The position numbers were made by a program, and so were the translations under genes. Source: Hymenobacter terrenus (lineage in GTDB: Bacteria; Bacteroidota; Bacteroidia; Cytophagales; Hymenobacteraceae). Taken from it: 64,000 bases of DNA. Location: assembly GCF_000972495.1 (NCBI RefSeq), contig NZ_LATM01000010.1, forward strand, positions 1 to 64,000, written 5' to 3'. Below are positions 26,319-35,935 of the stretch, piece by piece. Below the pieces are notes generated by a model. It was not told the origin of the DNA. It worked only from the letters and a program-made list of their open reading frames with translations, and did not search any database. The number at the start of each line of letters is the position of its first letter. Within the stretch, counting starts at the first letter, position 1.

Positions 26319-28661
26319 CTACTGTACTACCACGCGGCCGGTGTATTCCGCGTCGGCGAAGGTCACGCGTACGGCGTAGATGCCGGCGGGCAGGCCGTGC
26401 AGGTCCACCTGCACCGCATCAGTAGCACCGAGTTGGGCGTTGCGCTGGCGCACGGGGCGGCCCAGCAAGTCGAGCACGGCCACGCTGGCTGCGCGGGTAG
26501 TGGTTTGGCCAGGCAGGCGCACCTGCACGGTTTCGGTGGCAGGGTTGGGGTAGATTTCGAGGGAATTGCGCAATACCGCCGTCGACCGAGTGCCCGTGGG
26601 AGTGGAGCAGGCCGTGCTAGCGTAGCTGCCCACGCCGGTATAGTTGTCAACCCCGATGGCCGACCAGGTAGCGCTGCCACTCGGGCCACTCCACCGGCCG
26701 CCCTGGCTGGTGGTGGGCAGCCGCACGAGGGTGTTATCCCGGGTTGAGCCGCCGGCCACCGTCCAGGCGTTGCCAGCGGGCGTTTGGCCAATCACACCTA
26801 TTACGTCGAGCGTATCGGTGCCATCGAAAAGCGCGATGGCGTCGTCGCCGTTGAAGAAAGCCACGCCGTTCTGCACGTCGGTTTGAGCGGCTACGGTCGC
26901 GTTGGTTACCGCGGTGTTGGCCACCACGTACACGTCGCCAGGGGCGATGGTGCCCGTAAGGTTCAGCGTGGTGGAGGGAATGGTGGCACCGTTGGCGTAG
27001 AGCACGAGGCGCTTGCCAGCCAGTGGCACGGATGCGTTGGTGGGGTTGAAAATCTCAATCACCTTGGTGTTGCCCGTCTGCGACTCCACGTATTGCGAGA
27101 AGTAAGGCTTGGTGCAAGGCACAATCGGCGGCGCAGCCTCGTCGTTCACAATGGTCAGCACGTGCACGCTGGGAGTCCCGCTGATGACCGTGGCGTTGGA
27201 GGGCGTGCCCAACAGCAGGCGCACGGTCTCGCTGGGCTCGTAGGTGAGGTCGCCCACCACAGTCACGGTCACCGGTTGGGTGAGGGCCGTGGCGCTGGGG
27301 AAGGTCACGCTGGTGGTGGCGAGAGTGTAGTCGCCGGGGCTGGTGGCCGTGGTCCCGACCGCATCGACCGTCACGGGCACCGTGATGGGGAACGTGAGGC
27401 TGGCCGGGTTGGTCAGGGTGACGTTGGCAGTGTAGGTGGTAGTGCCCGTGTTACCTTCGGGGGTGTTGCCCGAGGCGGCGGCGAAGGCCACAGTCGGGGC
27501 GGCTCCGTCATCGTTGGTAATGGTGAGCGTGTGTCCGCCGGAACTGCCCACGCTGGTGCCGGTGCTGGGGTTGGTGAGGCTCAGTACCACGGTTTCGTCG
27601 GCCTCGGGCTGCGTGTCACCGTTCACGGTCAGGGTCACCGTTTGGCTGGTGCTGCCGGCCGGGAAGGTGACGGTAGTGGGCGAGGTGAAGGCGAAGTCGA
27701 TGCCATTGGTGGCCGTCGAGCTGATGGCGTCCACGTTCACCTGCACCGTGGCGGGCGCGGTGGCGGCCTGGCTCAGGCTCAGCGTGAAGGTGTAGGCTTT
27801 GGTGCCGGCGTTGTCTTCAATAATGTTCCCGGTGGTGGTTGCGAAGCTAAAGGCCGGGCCCGCCGGGGCCAGGCCCCAGGCGGTGGCCACGGTTTCGGGG
27901 TGCTCGATGTAGGGGTTATAGTTGCCCTGGCTAACGGCCACGCGGCGGTTGCGCTCAATCTCGCGGGCATCCACCGGGTCGGCTAGGTGCCAGCGGTACA
28001 GGGTTGCCAAATCAGACAGCGCCGTGATAACGCCCTTGCCAGGGTCGAAGCTCTCGTTGGCGTGCATGGTGTAGAAGTAGAACGCCGCACGAGCCAAGTT
28101 GCCCTTGTGGTCTTCGCGGGGCTCAAACTGGCTGTTGGTATCCTCGCTGTACTCGTCGATGTTGCTGGTCGGGATGGTAGTCAGACGGGTGGTGTTGCGC
28201 AGCCAGCCCAACGTATTGGCATCCGGAATATCGGCAAACGGGTCGGAGCCACGGTCCGAATTCCACTGGATGCGCGTGGGGAAAAGATGATGAATGTCGG
28301 AGCGCATCCGCAAAACCTCATCGAACCATGACTGCGGAATTGAATGCTCGGTATTGATACCGGTCACCACGCCGGGGCTGGTGCTAGTGGCGCTGAAGGG
28401 CACGTTTTCGGTATAGCCCGAGTACACGCACGTTACTTGGTTATTGAAGTTGTCGATGTAGTTATACATCCTGCCGCGAGCATCGCTATAGTTCAGCACT
28501 GTGCGCTTGCCAGTGTACCAGTTGTCGAGGTACCAGGTGCGGAGGGCTAGTCCTTGCAGCCCGGCTGGCGGTGCCGGGGGCAGGGGAGGAGCAGTCTGGG
28601 CTTGCAGCGCCGCGGGCACCAGGCCGAGCACTACCAGTACCGAAGCGAAAAAGTGTTTCAT
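26319..28661 (-). CDS. Secreted endonuclease I with Calx-beta, lamin-tail and T9SS domains
   Basis: A 780-residue exported nuclease. After the signal peptide (ending near LQAQ) the endonuclease I domain (about 25-255) shows NTEHSIPQSWFDEV (Glu105-His106 region), MRSDIHHLFPTR and SDRGSDPFAD, the Mg-dependent beta-beta-alpha metal site. Two Calx-beta domains follow (about 270-380 and 385-490), each ending in a ITNDD- or IVNDE-type motif. A lamin-tail (LTD) domain spans about 500-660 (VIEIFNPTNASVPLAGKRLV). The last 75 residues are a Por sorting domain. The likely job is degradation of extracellular DNA at the cell surface, for nutrients or biofilm release. Confidence 0.9.
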   Translation of the reverse strand: MKHFFASVLVVLGLVPAALQAQTAPPLPPAPPAGLQGLALRTWYLDNWYTGKRTVLNYSDARGRMYNYIDNFNNQVTCVYSGYTENVPFSATSTSPGVVTGINTEHSIPQSWFDEVLRMRSDIHHLFPTRIQWNSDRGSDPFADIPDANTLGWLRNTTRLTTIPTSNIDEYSEDTNSQFEPREDHKGNLARAAFYFYTMHANESFDPGKGVITALSDLATLYRWHLADPVDAREIERNRRVAVSQGNYNPYIEHPETVATAWGLAPAGPAFSFATTTGNIIEDNAGTKAYTFTLSLSQAATAPATVQVNVDAISSTATNGIDFAFTSPTTVTFPAGSTSQTVTLTVNGDTQPEADETVVLSLTNPSTGTSVGSSGGHTLTITNDDGAAPTVAFAAASGNTPEGNTGTTTYTANVTLTNPASLTFPITVPVTVDAVGTTATSPGDYTLATTSVTFPSATALTQPVTVTVVGDLTYEPSETVRLLLGTPSNATVISGTPSVHVLTIVNDEAAPPIVPCTKPYFSQYVESQTGNTKVIEIFNPTNASVPLAGKRLVLYANGATIPSTTLNLTGTIAPGDVYVVANTAVTNATVAAQTDVQNGVAFFNGDDAIALFDGTDTLDVIGVIGQTPAGNAWTVAGGSTRDNTLVRLPTTSQGGRWSGPSGSATWSAIGVDNYTGVGSYASTACSTPTGTRSTAVLRNSLEIYPNPATETVQVRLPGQTTTRAASVAVLDLLGRPVRQRNAQLGATDAVQVDLHGLPAGIYAVRVTFADAEYTGRVVVQ

Positions 28662-28809
28662 GAATGAGCTATAACAGGATTAAGAGGGGAAGAAAGTAGC
28701 AAAGATACAAGTTCAGCCCAGCCTTGCCATCAGCCCGCTCGTTATGAAACCAAGAAGACTTCGGCCGTACTTTCGTTTTCCATTTCTCGTATTTCCATCC
28801 CCCTTTCTT

Positions 28810-29115
28810 ATGGCCGACATCACCCCCGCCGAACTCCACCAGCGCCAGCAAACCGGCGAAACCCCCATCCTCATCGACGTGCGCGAAACCTGGGAGCACG
28901 AGGAAGGCCGCATCCCCGGTGCCCAAAATATCCCTCTCAACTCCCTGCCCGAAAAGCTCGACGAAATCGACGAGTGGAAAAACCAGGAAGTTATCGTCCA
29001 CTGCAAAAGCGGCGGCCGCTCCGCCTCCGCCAAAGCCTACCTCACCCAGCAAGGCTTCACCAATGTCCGCAACCTCGTCGGCGGCTTCCAGGCCTACACG
29101 GCCGCCGGCATTTAA
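28810..29115 (+). CDS. Rhodanese-like single-domain protein
   Basis: A 101-residue single rhodanese domain. It shows LIDVRETWEHEEGRIPGAQN, the substrate-side motif, and the catalytic loop VHCKSGGRSA with Cys65, which can carry a persulfide. The C-terminal VRNLVGGFQAYTAAGI is typical. Such GlpE-like proteins transfer sulfur to thiol acceptors. The ATG at 28810 is chosen because the upstream part of the frame is not domain-like; a TACTTTCG element at 28768-28775 could be a -7 box. It is alone on its strand. Confidence 0.9.
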   Translation: MADITPAELHQRQQTGETPILIDVRETWEHEEGRIPGAQNIPLNSLPEKLDEIDEWKNQEVIVHCKSGGRSASAKAYLTQQGFTNVRNLVGGFQAYTAAGI

Positions 29116-29211
29116 AACCTATGAGGCGGCTCTTTTGCTTGAGTAACCCCAACTGCGGACAAACCGCAACACGGTGACAGGTTTATAGCAACCTTGTTAA
29201 GAAAGAACATC

Positions 29212-29275
29212 AAAAGCCGCATAGCGATGGCAGAGGCATCAAGAGCTTTCTGTCACCGCTATGCGGCTTTTTATC
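29212..29275. terminator. Long-stem terminator
   Basis: AAAAGCCGCATAGCG and its complement pair around a 30-base apex that can fold further. A T tract follows. It ends the rhodanese transcript and could also serve the opposite strand. Confidence 0.75.
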
Positions 29276-29382
29276 CTTATGCTATTATTAAAACTGTCGC
29301 CGCGCTGCGGCTACTCCGCGACATGAATTTGGGTGCTCAATTCTGGCCGCCTGTTAAAGCTCAATAATCAAATCATCCGCCT

Positions 29383-31323
29383 TCAGCGCGCCATTTGGAG
29401 TTTGCCATCTGCCGCATACGCCAATTCGCCCCGTTCCACCATTTCGCGCACGGCTGCTGTCACCGCCGCTGCCTGCTGGGGTGGAAATGCCGCCAGTAGC
29501 TCCCGTGGCGACAAAGGGCTCTCACGAATTTGCTGCAACAGTGGCTCGCGTAATTCTGGTACCTGAGCCGCAGCCTGAGCGGCCTTTTTTTCGGCCAGGC
29601 AGTTGTCGCACACCCCGCAGCGGGCCGGGTCGGCTTCGTCGAAATACGTGAGCAGCAACTGCTGGCGGCAGCGCGTGCCGGCCAGGTACTGGGCCACGGC
29701 GTTGGTTTTATGGCGGGCCAGGTCGCGGGCAGCCGTTATGCGCACCTGGTCCATGGGCAGCTTGGGCGCATCGAAGCGCGGCGTGGTGAACATGGCCTGC
29801 GGCGACTCCTGCCGCGGCTGGTAGTGCAGAATGCCCGCCGTGTGCAAATAGCGCAGCTGCTGCCGCACCTCCGTCACGCTCCGGCGTAGGTGCGTAGCCA
29901 CCGCATTCTCCGAAATAGTCTGGAAATCGGCAAAAAGCTCCCCGCCGTGCAGCCGCAGGAGGGCTTTTATCAGCAAGTCGTGCTGTGCGTTGGCCACCTG
30001 AAAAGCGTACAAATCCTGGTGGTTCAGTACCAAGTGCACCCGCGCCGGCGTATTCACCGCCTCATTCAGCTGGATAAACCCTTCGCGCTGCAAAATCTTC
30101 AGCGAATTATGAGCGTCCACCGCCCGGATGCGGTAGGTTTCGGCAAACTGCTGCAAGTCGAACTCAAATGCTGCCAGCTCGCCCCCGCCCACTGCCGTAC
30201 GCGAGTAGTTGGCCAACGCCTGGTACACGCGCCGCACCGTATCGAGCGGCGGGAAAGATTGATTGGTGCGGCGGCGCAGCTCGTCGGCATCGTTCGGCCC
30301 GGCCAGCAGCACGGCGAAGGCGTACTGGCCATCGCGCCCGGCGCGCCCGGCTTCCTGGTAGTAGGCCTCCAGCGTGTCGGGCGCGTCGAGGTGAGCCACG
30401 AGGCGTACATCGGGCTTGTCGATACCCATGCCGAAGGCGTTGGTGGCCACAATGAGCCGGGTTTTATCGGCAATCCAGTCCTGTTGCACCTGGGTGCGCT
30501 TTTCGGCCGGCAGCCCTGCGTGGTAGGCCGCCGCCGCAAACTTGTGCTGCTGCAAAAAAACGGCCGTGTCTTCCGTTTGTCGCCGCGTGCGGGCATACAC
30601 GATGCCGGTTTTGCCAGGCCCCACGCCCCGTACCACTTCCAGCAGCCGGCGCAGCTTGTCCTCAGTATGCAGCACCGAATACGACAGCTTGGGCCGCGCA
30701 AAGCTCTGCCGGAAAACCCCCGACCCCGGCCGAAACTTCAGTTTCGCCATAATGTCCGCCTGTACCTGCGCCGTGGCTGTTGCCGTAAGGGCAATCACCG
30801 GCACGTCGGCCGGCAGTACCTCCCGCAGCTCCGCGATGCGCAAATACGGTGGCCGGAAATCGTAGCCCCACTGCGAGAGGCAGTGCGCCTCGTCCACGGC
30901 CAGCAAGCCCACGCTCATCTTCACCACCCGCACCTGAAAAAGCTCCGTCAGCAACCGCTCCGGCGACACGTACAAAAACTTGACGTTGCGCCCGTACACG
31001 CAGTTGTCCAGCGCGTGGTCGATTTCCTGGTGGCTCATACCCGCGTAAATGGCCTCCGCCTTCAGCCCACGCTTCCGCAGGCTGTCCACCTGGTCCTTCA
31101 TCAGGGCAATGAGCGGCGACACCACAATGCAGATGCCCGGCCGGGCCAGAGCCGGCACCTGAAAGCAGATGCTCTTGCCGCCTCCCGTTGGCAGCAGCGC
31201 CAGCGTATCATGCCCACTCAAAACCGAGTTGATAATCTCCTCCTGGCCTGGGCGAAACGCCGTGTGCCCCCAATGTTCGCGCAGCAGCGCCAGGGGCGAA
31301 GTTTCGGCAGGGGAAGAGGGCAT
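29383..31323 (-). CDS. recQ: ATP-dependent DNA helicase RecQ
   Basis: A 646-residue helicase. Motifs in order: Q-like FRPGQEEII, Walker A LLPTGGGKSICFQ, Ia SPLIALMKDQV, DEAH in VDEAHCLSQWGYDF with the RecQ aromatic loop, TATA in ALTATATAQVQ, and in the second lobe GIVYARTRR, ATNAFGMGIDKPDVR and QEAGRAGRDG. The RQC zinc site is present (C-RQQLLLTYF, CGVCDNC). No clear HRDC domain follows; a winged-helix-like tail ends the protein. It unwinds 3'-5' and acts in recombinational repair. The ATG at 31323 is preferred over upstream TTG-type starts. Confidence 0.93.
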   Translation of the reverse strand: MPSSPAETSPLALLREHWGHTAFRPGQEEIINSVLSGHDTLALLPTGGGKSICFQVPALARPGICIVVSPLIALMKDQVDSLRKRGLKAEAIYAGMSHQEIDHALDNCVYGRNVKFLYVSPERLLTELFQVRVVKMSVGLLAVDEAHCLSQWGYDFRPPYLRIAELREVLPADVPVIALTATATAQVQADIMAKLKFRPGSGVFRQSFARPKLSYSVLHTEDKLRRLLEVVRGVGPGKTGIVYARTRRQTEDTAVFLQQHKFAAAAYHAGLPAEKRTQVQQDWIADKTRLIVATNAFGMGIDKPDVRLVAHLDAPDTLEAYYQEAGRAGRDGQYAFAVLLAGPNDADELRRRTNQSFPPLDTVRRVYQALANYSRTAVGGGELAAFEFDLQQFAETYRIRAVDAHNSLKILQREGFIQLNEAVNTPARVHLVLNHQDLYAFQVANAQHDLLIKALLRLHGGELFADFQTISENAVATHLRRSVTEVRQQLRYLHTAGILHYQPRQESPQAMFTTPRFDAPKLPMDQVRITAARDLARHKTNAVAQYLAGTRCRQQLLLTYFDEADPARCGVCDNCLAEKKAAQAAAQVPELREPLLQQIRESPLSPRELLAAFPPQQAAAVTAAVREMVERGELAYAADGKLQMAR

Positions 31324-31617
31324 GGGACGAAGATACTGCCTCGTTCTGTTAACCATTAGGTGCTCGCCTTACAGCACCGCTGTGCTTTGTGTATATCAGC
31401 GAAGTGACCAGAGAAACGTGTTCTAAGGGAGTGTACGAAACCCATTTCTCATTCGAGTTTCATGAACGTTGAAAGGTGGACAGATATCTTAACTTCAAGC
31501 TGAATACTAGGCGCTATTTGTTAGGTCAGTAAGTGGCCATGCATGGTGGTTCACCCAAAGTAGATGAAGCTGTTGTCAAACGTGGCGTATGTTTGACTGG
31601 TATCTGTTCCGTGCTTC

Positions 31618-32361
31618 GTGATGTCTACCTTTTCCCCTGCTCCCCTTGATGTGCTGCAGCAGGCAGTCGAGAGGTTATACCTGGCTTTTAGTGGCTACCC
31701 GCTCTCGTCTGTTGAGGGGTGCCCATGCTGCGTGTCGGTGGCTGATAAAAAGCAAGTCACGCACCGGGCCTTGCGGGAGTTGACCGAGGACGACCTGGGC
31801 CGGTACGCGGGCAAGGCCATGACCACCTGGGGCACGGTCGACGACTTCAAGCATTTTCTGCCCCGGCTCTTCGAGTTGACGGCTGCGTTTCGGGCCCCCT
31901 ACTATGAGTACCTAGTCTTCGACAAGCTGGCGTATGGTTGCTGGCGCACGTGGCCTCTGGCAGAAACTGAGGCCATCGAGCAATACTTCCGCGCCTTGTG
32001 GAACGTTGTATTGGTCAGCGAGGCGTGGCACTTTCACGACTACTTCGAGGCGGTGACCGGCATTTACCCACGCTTTGAGGAACTGCTGCAACAGTGGGAG
32101 GTCAGCCCGGCTCCTGCGGCGTGGGCCCGGTTGAGCGACGAAGTGTACGAGCACAGCCGCGCGATTTTTCAGAACAAGTACTTCAACAGGCCGTTCTTGA
32201 TATCCGTCCCGCTAAGCCAGGCTTTTCGCGCCTGGGTAATGTCACAGCCCGTTCGAGACAAGTTGTTCGAAGCCTTTTGCCAGTGTTCCGATAAAGACAT
32301 TGCCGAAAAAATGGGTGTGGCCTATGACTTGATTGACTATGAGCTTAAATATCCTGGATAA
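31618..32361 (+). CDS. Conserved protein of unknown function
   Basis: A 247-residue soluble protein, with no signal peptide. It opens with a helix and a GCPCCVS cysteine motif, then ELTEDDLGRYAGKAMTTWGT, DDFKHFLPRLFEL and a long helical region with WHFHDYFEAVTGIYPRFEEL. I recall similar proteins in many bacteria, sometimes beside toxin/immunity genes, without assigned role. ATG at 31618 or 31621 are both possible. It has no close partner here: it is convergent to the DUF2383 gene and divergent from recQ. About 260 bp upstream hold nothing visible. Confidence 0.6.
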   Translation: MMSTFSPAPLDVLQQAVERLYLAFSGYPLSSVEGCPCCVSVADKKQVTHRALRELTEDDLGRYAGKAMTTWGTVDDFKHFLPRLFELTAAFRAPYYEYLVFDKLAYGCWRTWPLAETEAIEQYFRALWNVVLVSEAWHFHDYFEAVTGIYPRFEELLQQWEVSPAPAAWARLSDEVYEHSRAIFQNKYFNRPFLISVPLSQAFRAWVMSQPVRDKLFEAFCQCSDKDIAEKMGVAYDLIDYELKYPG

Positions 32362-32515
32362 GTTCAGCCGAACCGTGGTATTGCCTATTCAAAACGACTG
32401 CTTACACAAGCGGTAAATAACCGTAGGTAGGTTTAGGGCACCAACGAAACGAGCGAGCCCTCAGGCCCGCCCGCTCGTGTTGTGTAAAGGAAGTAGTAAG
32501 GGGGCCCGATGCCCC

Positions 32516-33313
32516 TTAATACTGCGCTTGCAGCTGTTGCAACCGCTGGTAGGTCTGCTGGGACTGCTCGTACTGGCGCTCTATCTCGCGGCGCAGGGTG
32601 CCCGTCACGGAACGGTCGCGCAACGCTTCCTCATAGGCTTTCAAAGCCCACTCTTCGCCGTAGACGTTGGACCCGAGCACGGCGGTTTCGCTGTAGCCAG
32701 TGACAGCCGCTTTGGCCTCCATCCAGGCCCGGTAGAGTTTGCCTTTGAGAGTGGTGCCGGTTTCCGGATCGTGCTGCTGCACGCGCAGGTAGCCGTTGAG
32801 GCGGATGGCAAACTGCTTGCTCTGGCCCGCCAAGTCCTCGTAATAGTTTCGGAGGTCGGCGTCCTGGCTTTCGCTGGCGGCGCGCCGGTACCCCTCGACG
32901 CGGTCGTTGACGAATAGCAGCAACTCGTGCAGAGTGCTGACCGGATTGATGGCCTTTCGGCGCCGGGCGGCTTTGCCGGGGCGCAACAAGAGCCAGCCAG
33001 CACCCGCTAGTAGGGCTCCGCCCACCACCTTTTGAGTGGTAGAAAGCTGGCGCCAGCCGCTGCCGGCTTGGTCGACCAAGCGCTTGAGGGGCGCGGGCAG
33101 TTCCTGGAGCGATGCAGGCAGGCGGACGCCTTGCGCCCAGTGCTGGGCCTGGGACAACAATGCAGCCGGGCTATTGGTAGCGGCGGCCGGTTCAGTGGCG
33201 CCATCGTTGGAAGTAGTGGCGGACTCGTTGGCGGGCTCAGGTTGCTCGTCGCCGGCTTGTGAGAGGGCAGCGGCGGAATCGGGACTGACGCGGGGGCTGT
33301 TGGGGTGGCTCAT
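32516..33313 (-). CDS. DUF2383/PA2169 four-helix-bundle protein with membrane anchor
   Basis: From the ATG at 33313 it encodes 265 residues. The first 80 are polar and low-complexity (Ser, Pro, Ala, Glu, Thr). A short hydrophobic segment (VVGGALLAGAGWLLL, about 112-126) may anchor it to the membrane, followed by a basic RKAINPVSTLHELLLFVNDR start of a helical bundle. Next come ADLRNYYEDLAGQSKQFAIR and LKGKLYRAWMEAKAAVTG, the features of the PA2169/DUF2383 family, which resembles ferritin-like bundles. It is often linked with stress response. The gene stands alone. Confidence 0.75.
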   Translation of the reverse strand: MSHPNSPRVSPDSAAALSQAGDEQPEPANESATTSNDGATEPAAATNSPAALLSQAQHWAQGVRLPASLQELPAPLKRLVDQAGSGWRQLSTTQKVVGGALLAGAGWLLLRPGKAARRRKAINPVSTLHELLLFVNDRVEGYRRAASESQDADLRNYYEDLAGQSKQFAIRLNGYLRVQQHDPETGTTLKGKLYRAWMEAKAAVTGYSETAVLGSNVYGEEWALKAYEEALRDRSVTGTLRREIERQYEQSQQTYQRLQQLQAQY

Positions 33314-33466
33314 GGAAAGGAGAGTACGCGGAGAAGGCCGGGCCGATATAGCCGGGCCGGGTTCTCTTTCGCAGAAACTGACCGAAAGGTTACGGATTGA
33401 ATACAAGCTGCTGAGGTTGGCAAGGAGCAGTAAGGGATTGAGGATATGGTATTTTCAGCAACCAAC

Positions 33467-33500
33467 AAAAAAGCCCGGCACCGCAAGGTGCCGGGCTTTT
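33467..33500. terminator. Terminator
   Basis: AAAAAAGCCCGGCACC, loop GCAA, then GGTGCCGGGCTTTT. On the minus strand it ends the gene at 33521. Confidence 0.85.
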
Positions 33501-33520
33501 GGTATCGAGTCAGCCGAAGC

Positions 33521-34306
33521 TTAAGCAGCTGCTTTCTCCCCGTTCTCACGGTCATCGATGGCCTTGCGCAGCTTAGCAATGGCCTGAATAGCGCGCTCTT
33601 CATCAAGCCGGTTGATGTTGAGCAGCATCTTGGTTTTCTCCGGACGAGTGATGACCGGGTGGTTCAGCAAGCGGATGATTTCTTCTTTCTGCGAAGCCGT
33701 AGCGTATTGTACAGGAGCAGCTTGCTCGGCGGCAACGGCTGGTACTTCAGCCGGCACTACCTGCATGGCAGGGACAGTCTGCTCCACGGCAACCGCAGGG
33801 GCGGGCGCGGCAACCGGCATGTTGGTATTATAGTCCATCTCTTCGGCAGGAGTGGGCTCGTAGCCAGCGGCGCGGATAATCCAGGCCAGGCAGTTGCGGT
33901 AGGCCTTGCCAATGGCGCGGGTCTGCGCCATGCTCATAATGGCGAATTCCTGATAGAACTTCTTGCCGCTCTCCTTATTCGAGCACACGGCAAAGCCGGC
34001 GCCCACAGTAGTCTGATGGCGGAGGTCGAACAGTGTCACCTTCGCTTGATACTTCAGTTCCTGGTCGCTGCTTACGTTGATGACGTGCTCCACGATGGGC
34101 ACAATGCCCAGCCGCGAGCCAGCGTATTGCCAGCCTTCTACGTTCACAAACTCCTTGCCCTGCACATTCGTGGTGAGCTTGTTGTCCTTGATGAACTTAG
34201 CGAGGTCCTTCGCCAAATCCAGTGTTTCGTCGGAGCGGCTGATATCGTAGCTCTCAACTTTGACTTTTTTGGTAACGTCCTTGGTGGTTTTGGTGGCCTC
34301 GTTCAT
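33521..34306 (-). CDS. Conserved protein, resembles phage-type recombination-associated proteins
   Basis: From the ATG at 34306 it encodes 261 residues. The N-terminal half is globular, with GWQYAGSRLGIVPIVEHV, AKVTLFDLRHQTTVGAGFAV and IMSMAQTRAIGKAYRNCLAW ending GYEPTPAEEM. This last pattern recalls proteins found beside phage single-strand annealing systems (Rad52/RecT-like), but I cannot confirm the family. A Val/Ala/Pro linker (about 167-200) leads to a short C-terminal helical domain. The style is phage-like, yet the flanking genes are chromosomal. It may be an old mobile-element gene. Confidence 0.6.
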   Translation of the reverse strand: MNEATKTTKDVTKKVKVESYDISRSDETLDLAKDLAKFIKDNKLTTNVQGKEFVNVEGWQYAGSRLGIVPIVEHVINVSSDQELKYQAKVTLFDLRHQTTVGAGFAVCSNKESGKKFYQEFAIMSMAQTRAIGKAYRNCLAWIIRAAGYEPTPAEEMDYNTNMPVAAPAPAVAVEQTVPAMQVVPAEVPAVAAEQAAPVQYATASQKEEIIRLLNHPVITRPEKTKMLLNINRLDEERAIQAIAKLRKAIDDRENGEKAAA

Positions 34307-34900
34307 GGCGGTGTTATTTTTTAATGTGTCCAACTGATGTTCGTGTTTATAACCCAAAGGTAGTAGGAAACGTGCCAGAAAAGCCAAAAATATTGGTAAA
34401 TTTTACCGTTGTATATCAGTAATTTAAATACAATAGCAAAATTTATTAAAACTAACGAGGTTGGGAAGCCGGGCTGTAGCCAAAAAATTAGCTTTACCAG
34501 ACCATTTTGCCGGGGCTATTGGTTCCGCTACCGATAGGTTTGGCTGATTCGGTCCTGCTCGCCGGCAATTTCTGATGTAGCCGAAACAACCTTTTTGCAA
34601 AGCCCTCCGAGTAAGGGGTTGTATCCCCCGCCACAGGTGTGGTAGCCCGGTCCTCCACCGGAAATGCGTTTTGTTGACCCCGCTGGCCACGAGCCGAGTG
34701 GCAAGAAGTCGGCGCCGGCTTCCGCTACCAGCTCACCCTTGGGTGACAATTGCTCCTCCCTTTCTTTTCAGGCATAGCGCCTCGCTGTGCCTACTCATCC
34801 GGCCACCTTACTGGTTGTGCCAGGGACTTGCTATGCCTGTTTTTCAGTTAGTTGGTACTACACTTTTCTCATCTTTTTTCGACATCAACACTCACCATTC
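34307..34900. other. Intergenic region, no gene seen
   Basis: About 590 bp, AT-rich near the left (34390-34450). It divides two divergent genes, so it should hold promoters for both. Open frames here have no coding character, and no repeat of the families seen elsewhere is present. Confidence 0.5.
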
Positions 34901-35803
34901 ATGGCAAAATTCGATAATTTCATCCTGCGGCGCTTCCGCTCCCTGGGGTTGGGCCTGGCCTTGCTCGGCGCCCTCGCCGTAAGCGTTGTCGGCTGCAAGA
35001 AAGACTCCTCTGCGCCGGTCGAAGACCAAGACGTCGTGGCCACCGTAAAACTGGCTAACTCGGCCACTCTCGGCACATATCTGGTCGATGCGAATGGTAA
35101 TACGCTCTACATCTTTGCCCGCGACGTGGATGGTGCCAACACCTGCACTAGTGCCACCTGCAACCCTTTATGGCCCGTGTATTACGAAGCCAACCTCAAA
35201 GTGCCAAAGGCCCTGAAGGCCTCAGATTTTGCCACCAAAACCACCGCTGATGGCCGCCCACAAACCACCTACAAAGGCTGGCCTCTCTACTACTTCGCCC
35301 CGGCTGTCGGCGGCGTTTACACCCGTGAGGCTTCCGGCGTAACGAGCGGCGATGCTATTGGCGGCGTCTGGCACGTAGTGAACCCAAGCCACGGCGTGGT
35401 CTTGGCCAACAAAGTAGTGGAGGATAAAACCACCCACGTCATGAGCGCGAAAACCTACCTGGCCGACGCTCAGGGGCGCACCTTATACTTCTTTGCCAAG
35501 GACAATGCCAGCCCCACCACGCAGCCAACCAACTGCACCGGCGGCTGCGCCGCTATCTGGCCTGCTTTCTACAGTAGCGTGCCAGCCGTGCCTTCTACTC
35601 TGAAAGGGAGTGATTTCGCTACCATCACCCGCGACCCGAGCACCACTGCCGGGCCGTATGGTACCACTACCAGCACCCGCGAGCAGTTGACCTACAAAGG
35701 CCGTCCGCTCTACTATTACGCTGGCGACAACGCCACTCGTGGCAAAGTAGAAGGACACAATCTCAATGATTCTGGTGACCAGTGGTTTGTTGCCACGCCC
35801 TGA
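34901..35803 (+). CDS. Lipoprotein with two Lipoprotein_15 (COG4315) repeats
   Basis: A 300-residue protein with a lipobox ending at Cys32 (SVVGCKKD). Two copies of the secreted-repeat domain follow. Each has a YLVDANGNTLYIFA- or YLADAQGRTLYFFA-type strand, a Cys-rich loop (NTCTSATCNPLWP; TNCTGGCAAIWP) and TYKGWPLYYF or TYKGRPLYYY. This is the usual pattern of Pfam Lipoprotein_15 in periplasmic or outer-membrane proteins whose function is not known; some occur beside electron-transfer proteins. The frame is open upstream to 34787, but the ATG at 34901 starts the signal. It is alone on its strand. Confidence 0.85.
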   Translation: MAKFDNFILRRFRSLGLGLALLGALAVSVVGCKKDSSAPVEDQDVVATVKLANSATLGTYLVDANGNTLYIFARDVDGANTCTSATCNPLWPVYYEANLKVPKALKASDFATKTTADGRPQTTYKGWPLYYFAPAVGGVYTREASGVTSGDAIGGVWHVVNPSHGVVLANKVVEDKTTHVMSAKTYLADAQGRTLYFFAKDNASPTTQPTNCTGGCAAIWPAFYSSVPAVPSTLKGSDFATITRDPSTTAGPYGTTTSTREQLTYKGRPLYYYAGDNATRGKVEGHNLNDSGDQWFVATP

Positions 35804-35832
35804 GGCTAGGTAGCTAGTATTACAATCACAAG

Positions 35833-35902
35833 ACCGTCCTGCCAGGCGAGTCGGAGTATCAACTACCTAGGTAGAGATGCTTCGACTGGCTCAGCAGGAC
35901 GG
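35833..35902. repeat. Degenerate palindrome of the GTCATGCTGAGC family
   Basis: ACCGTCCTGCCAGGCGAGTC on the left and GACTGGCTCAGCAGGACGGT on the right pair with several mismatches; GTAGAGATGCTTCGAC is intact on the right arm only. Confidence 0.7.
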
Positions 35903-35935
35903 TTGTTGTTATATCTGTACCCGGAAAAAGAAAAC

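Noticed and set aside
26784..27986. 400-codon plus-strand frame opposite the endonuclease gene
   Set aside because: His/Gly/Val-rich antisense shadow of Calx-beta coding sequence.
34424..34749. Short minus-strand frames before the Lipoprotein_15 gene
   Set aside because: Overlapping, Gly/Pro/Cys-rich texts without start context or similarity.
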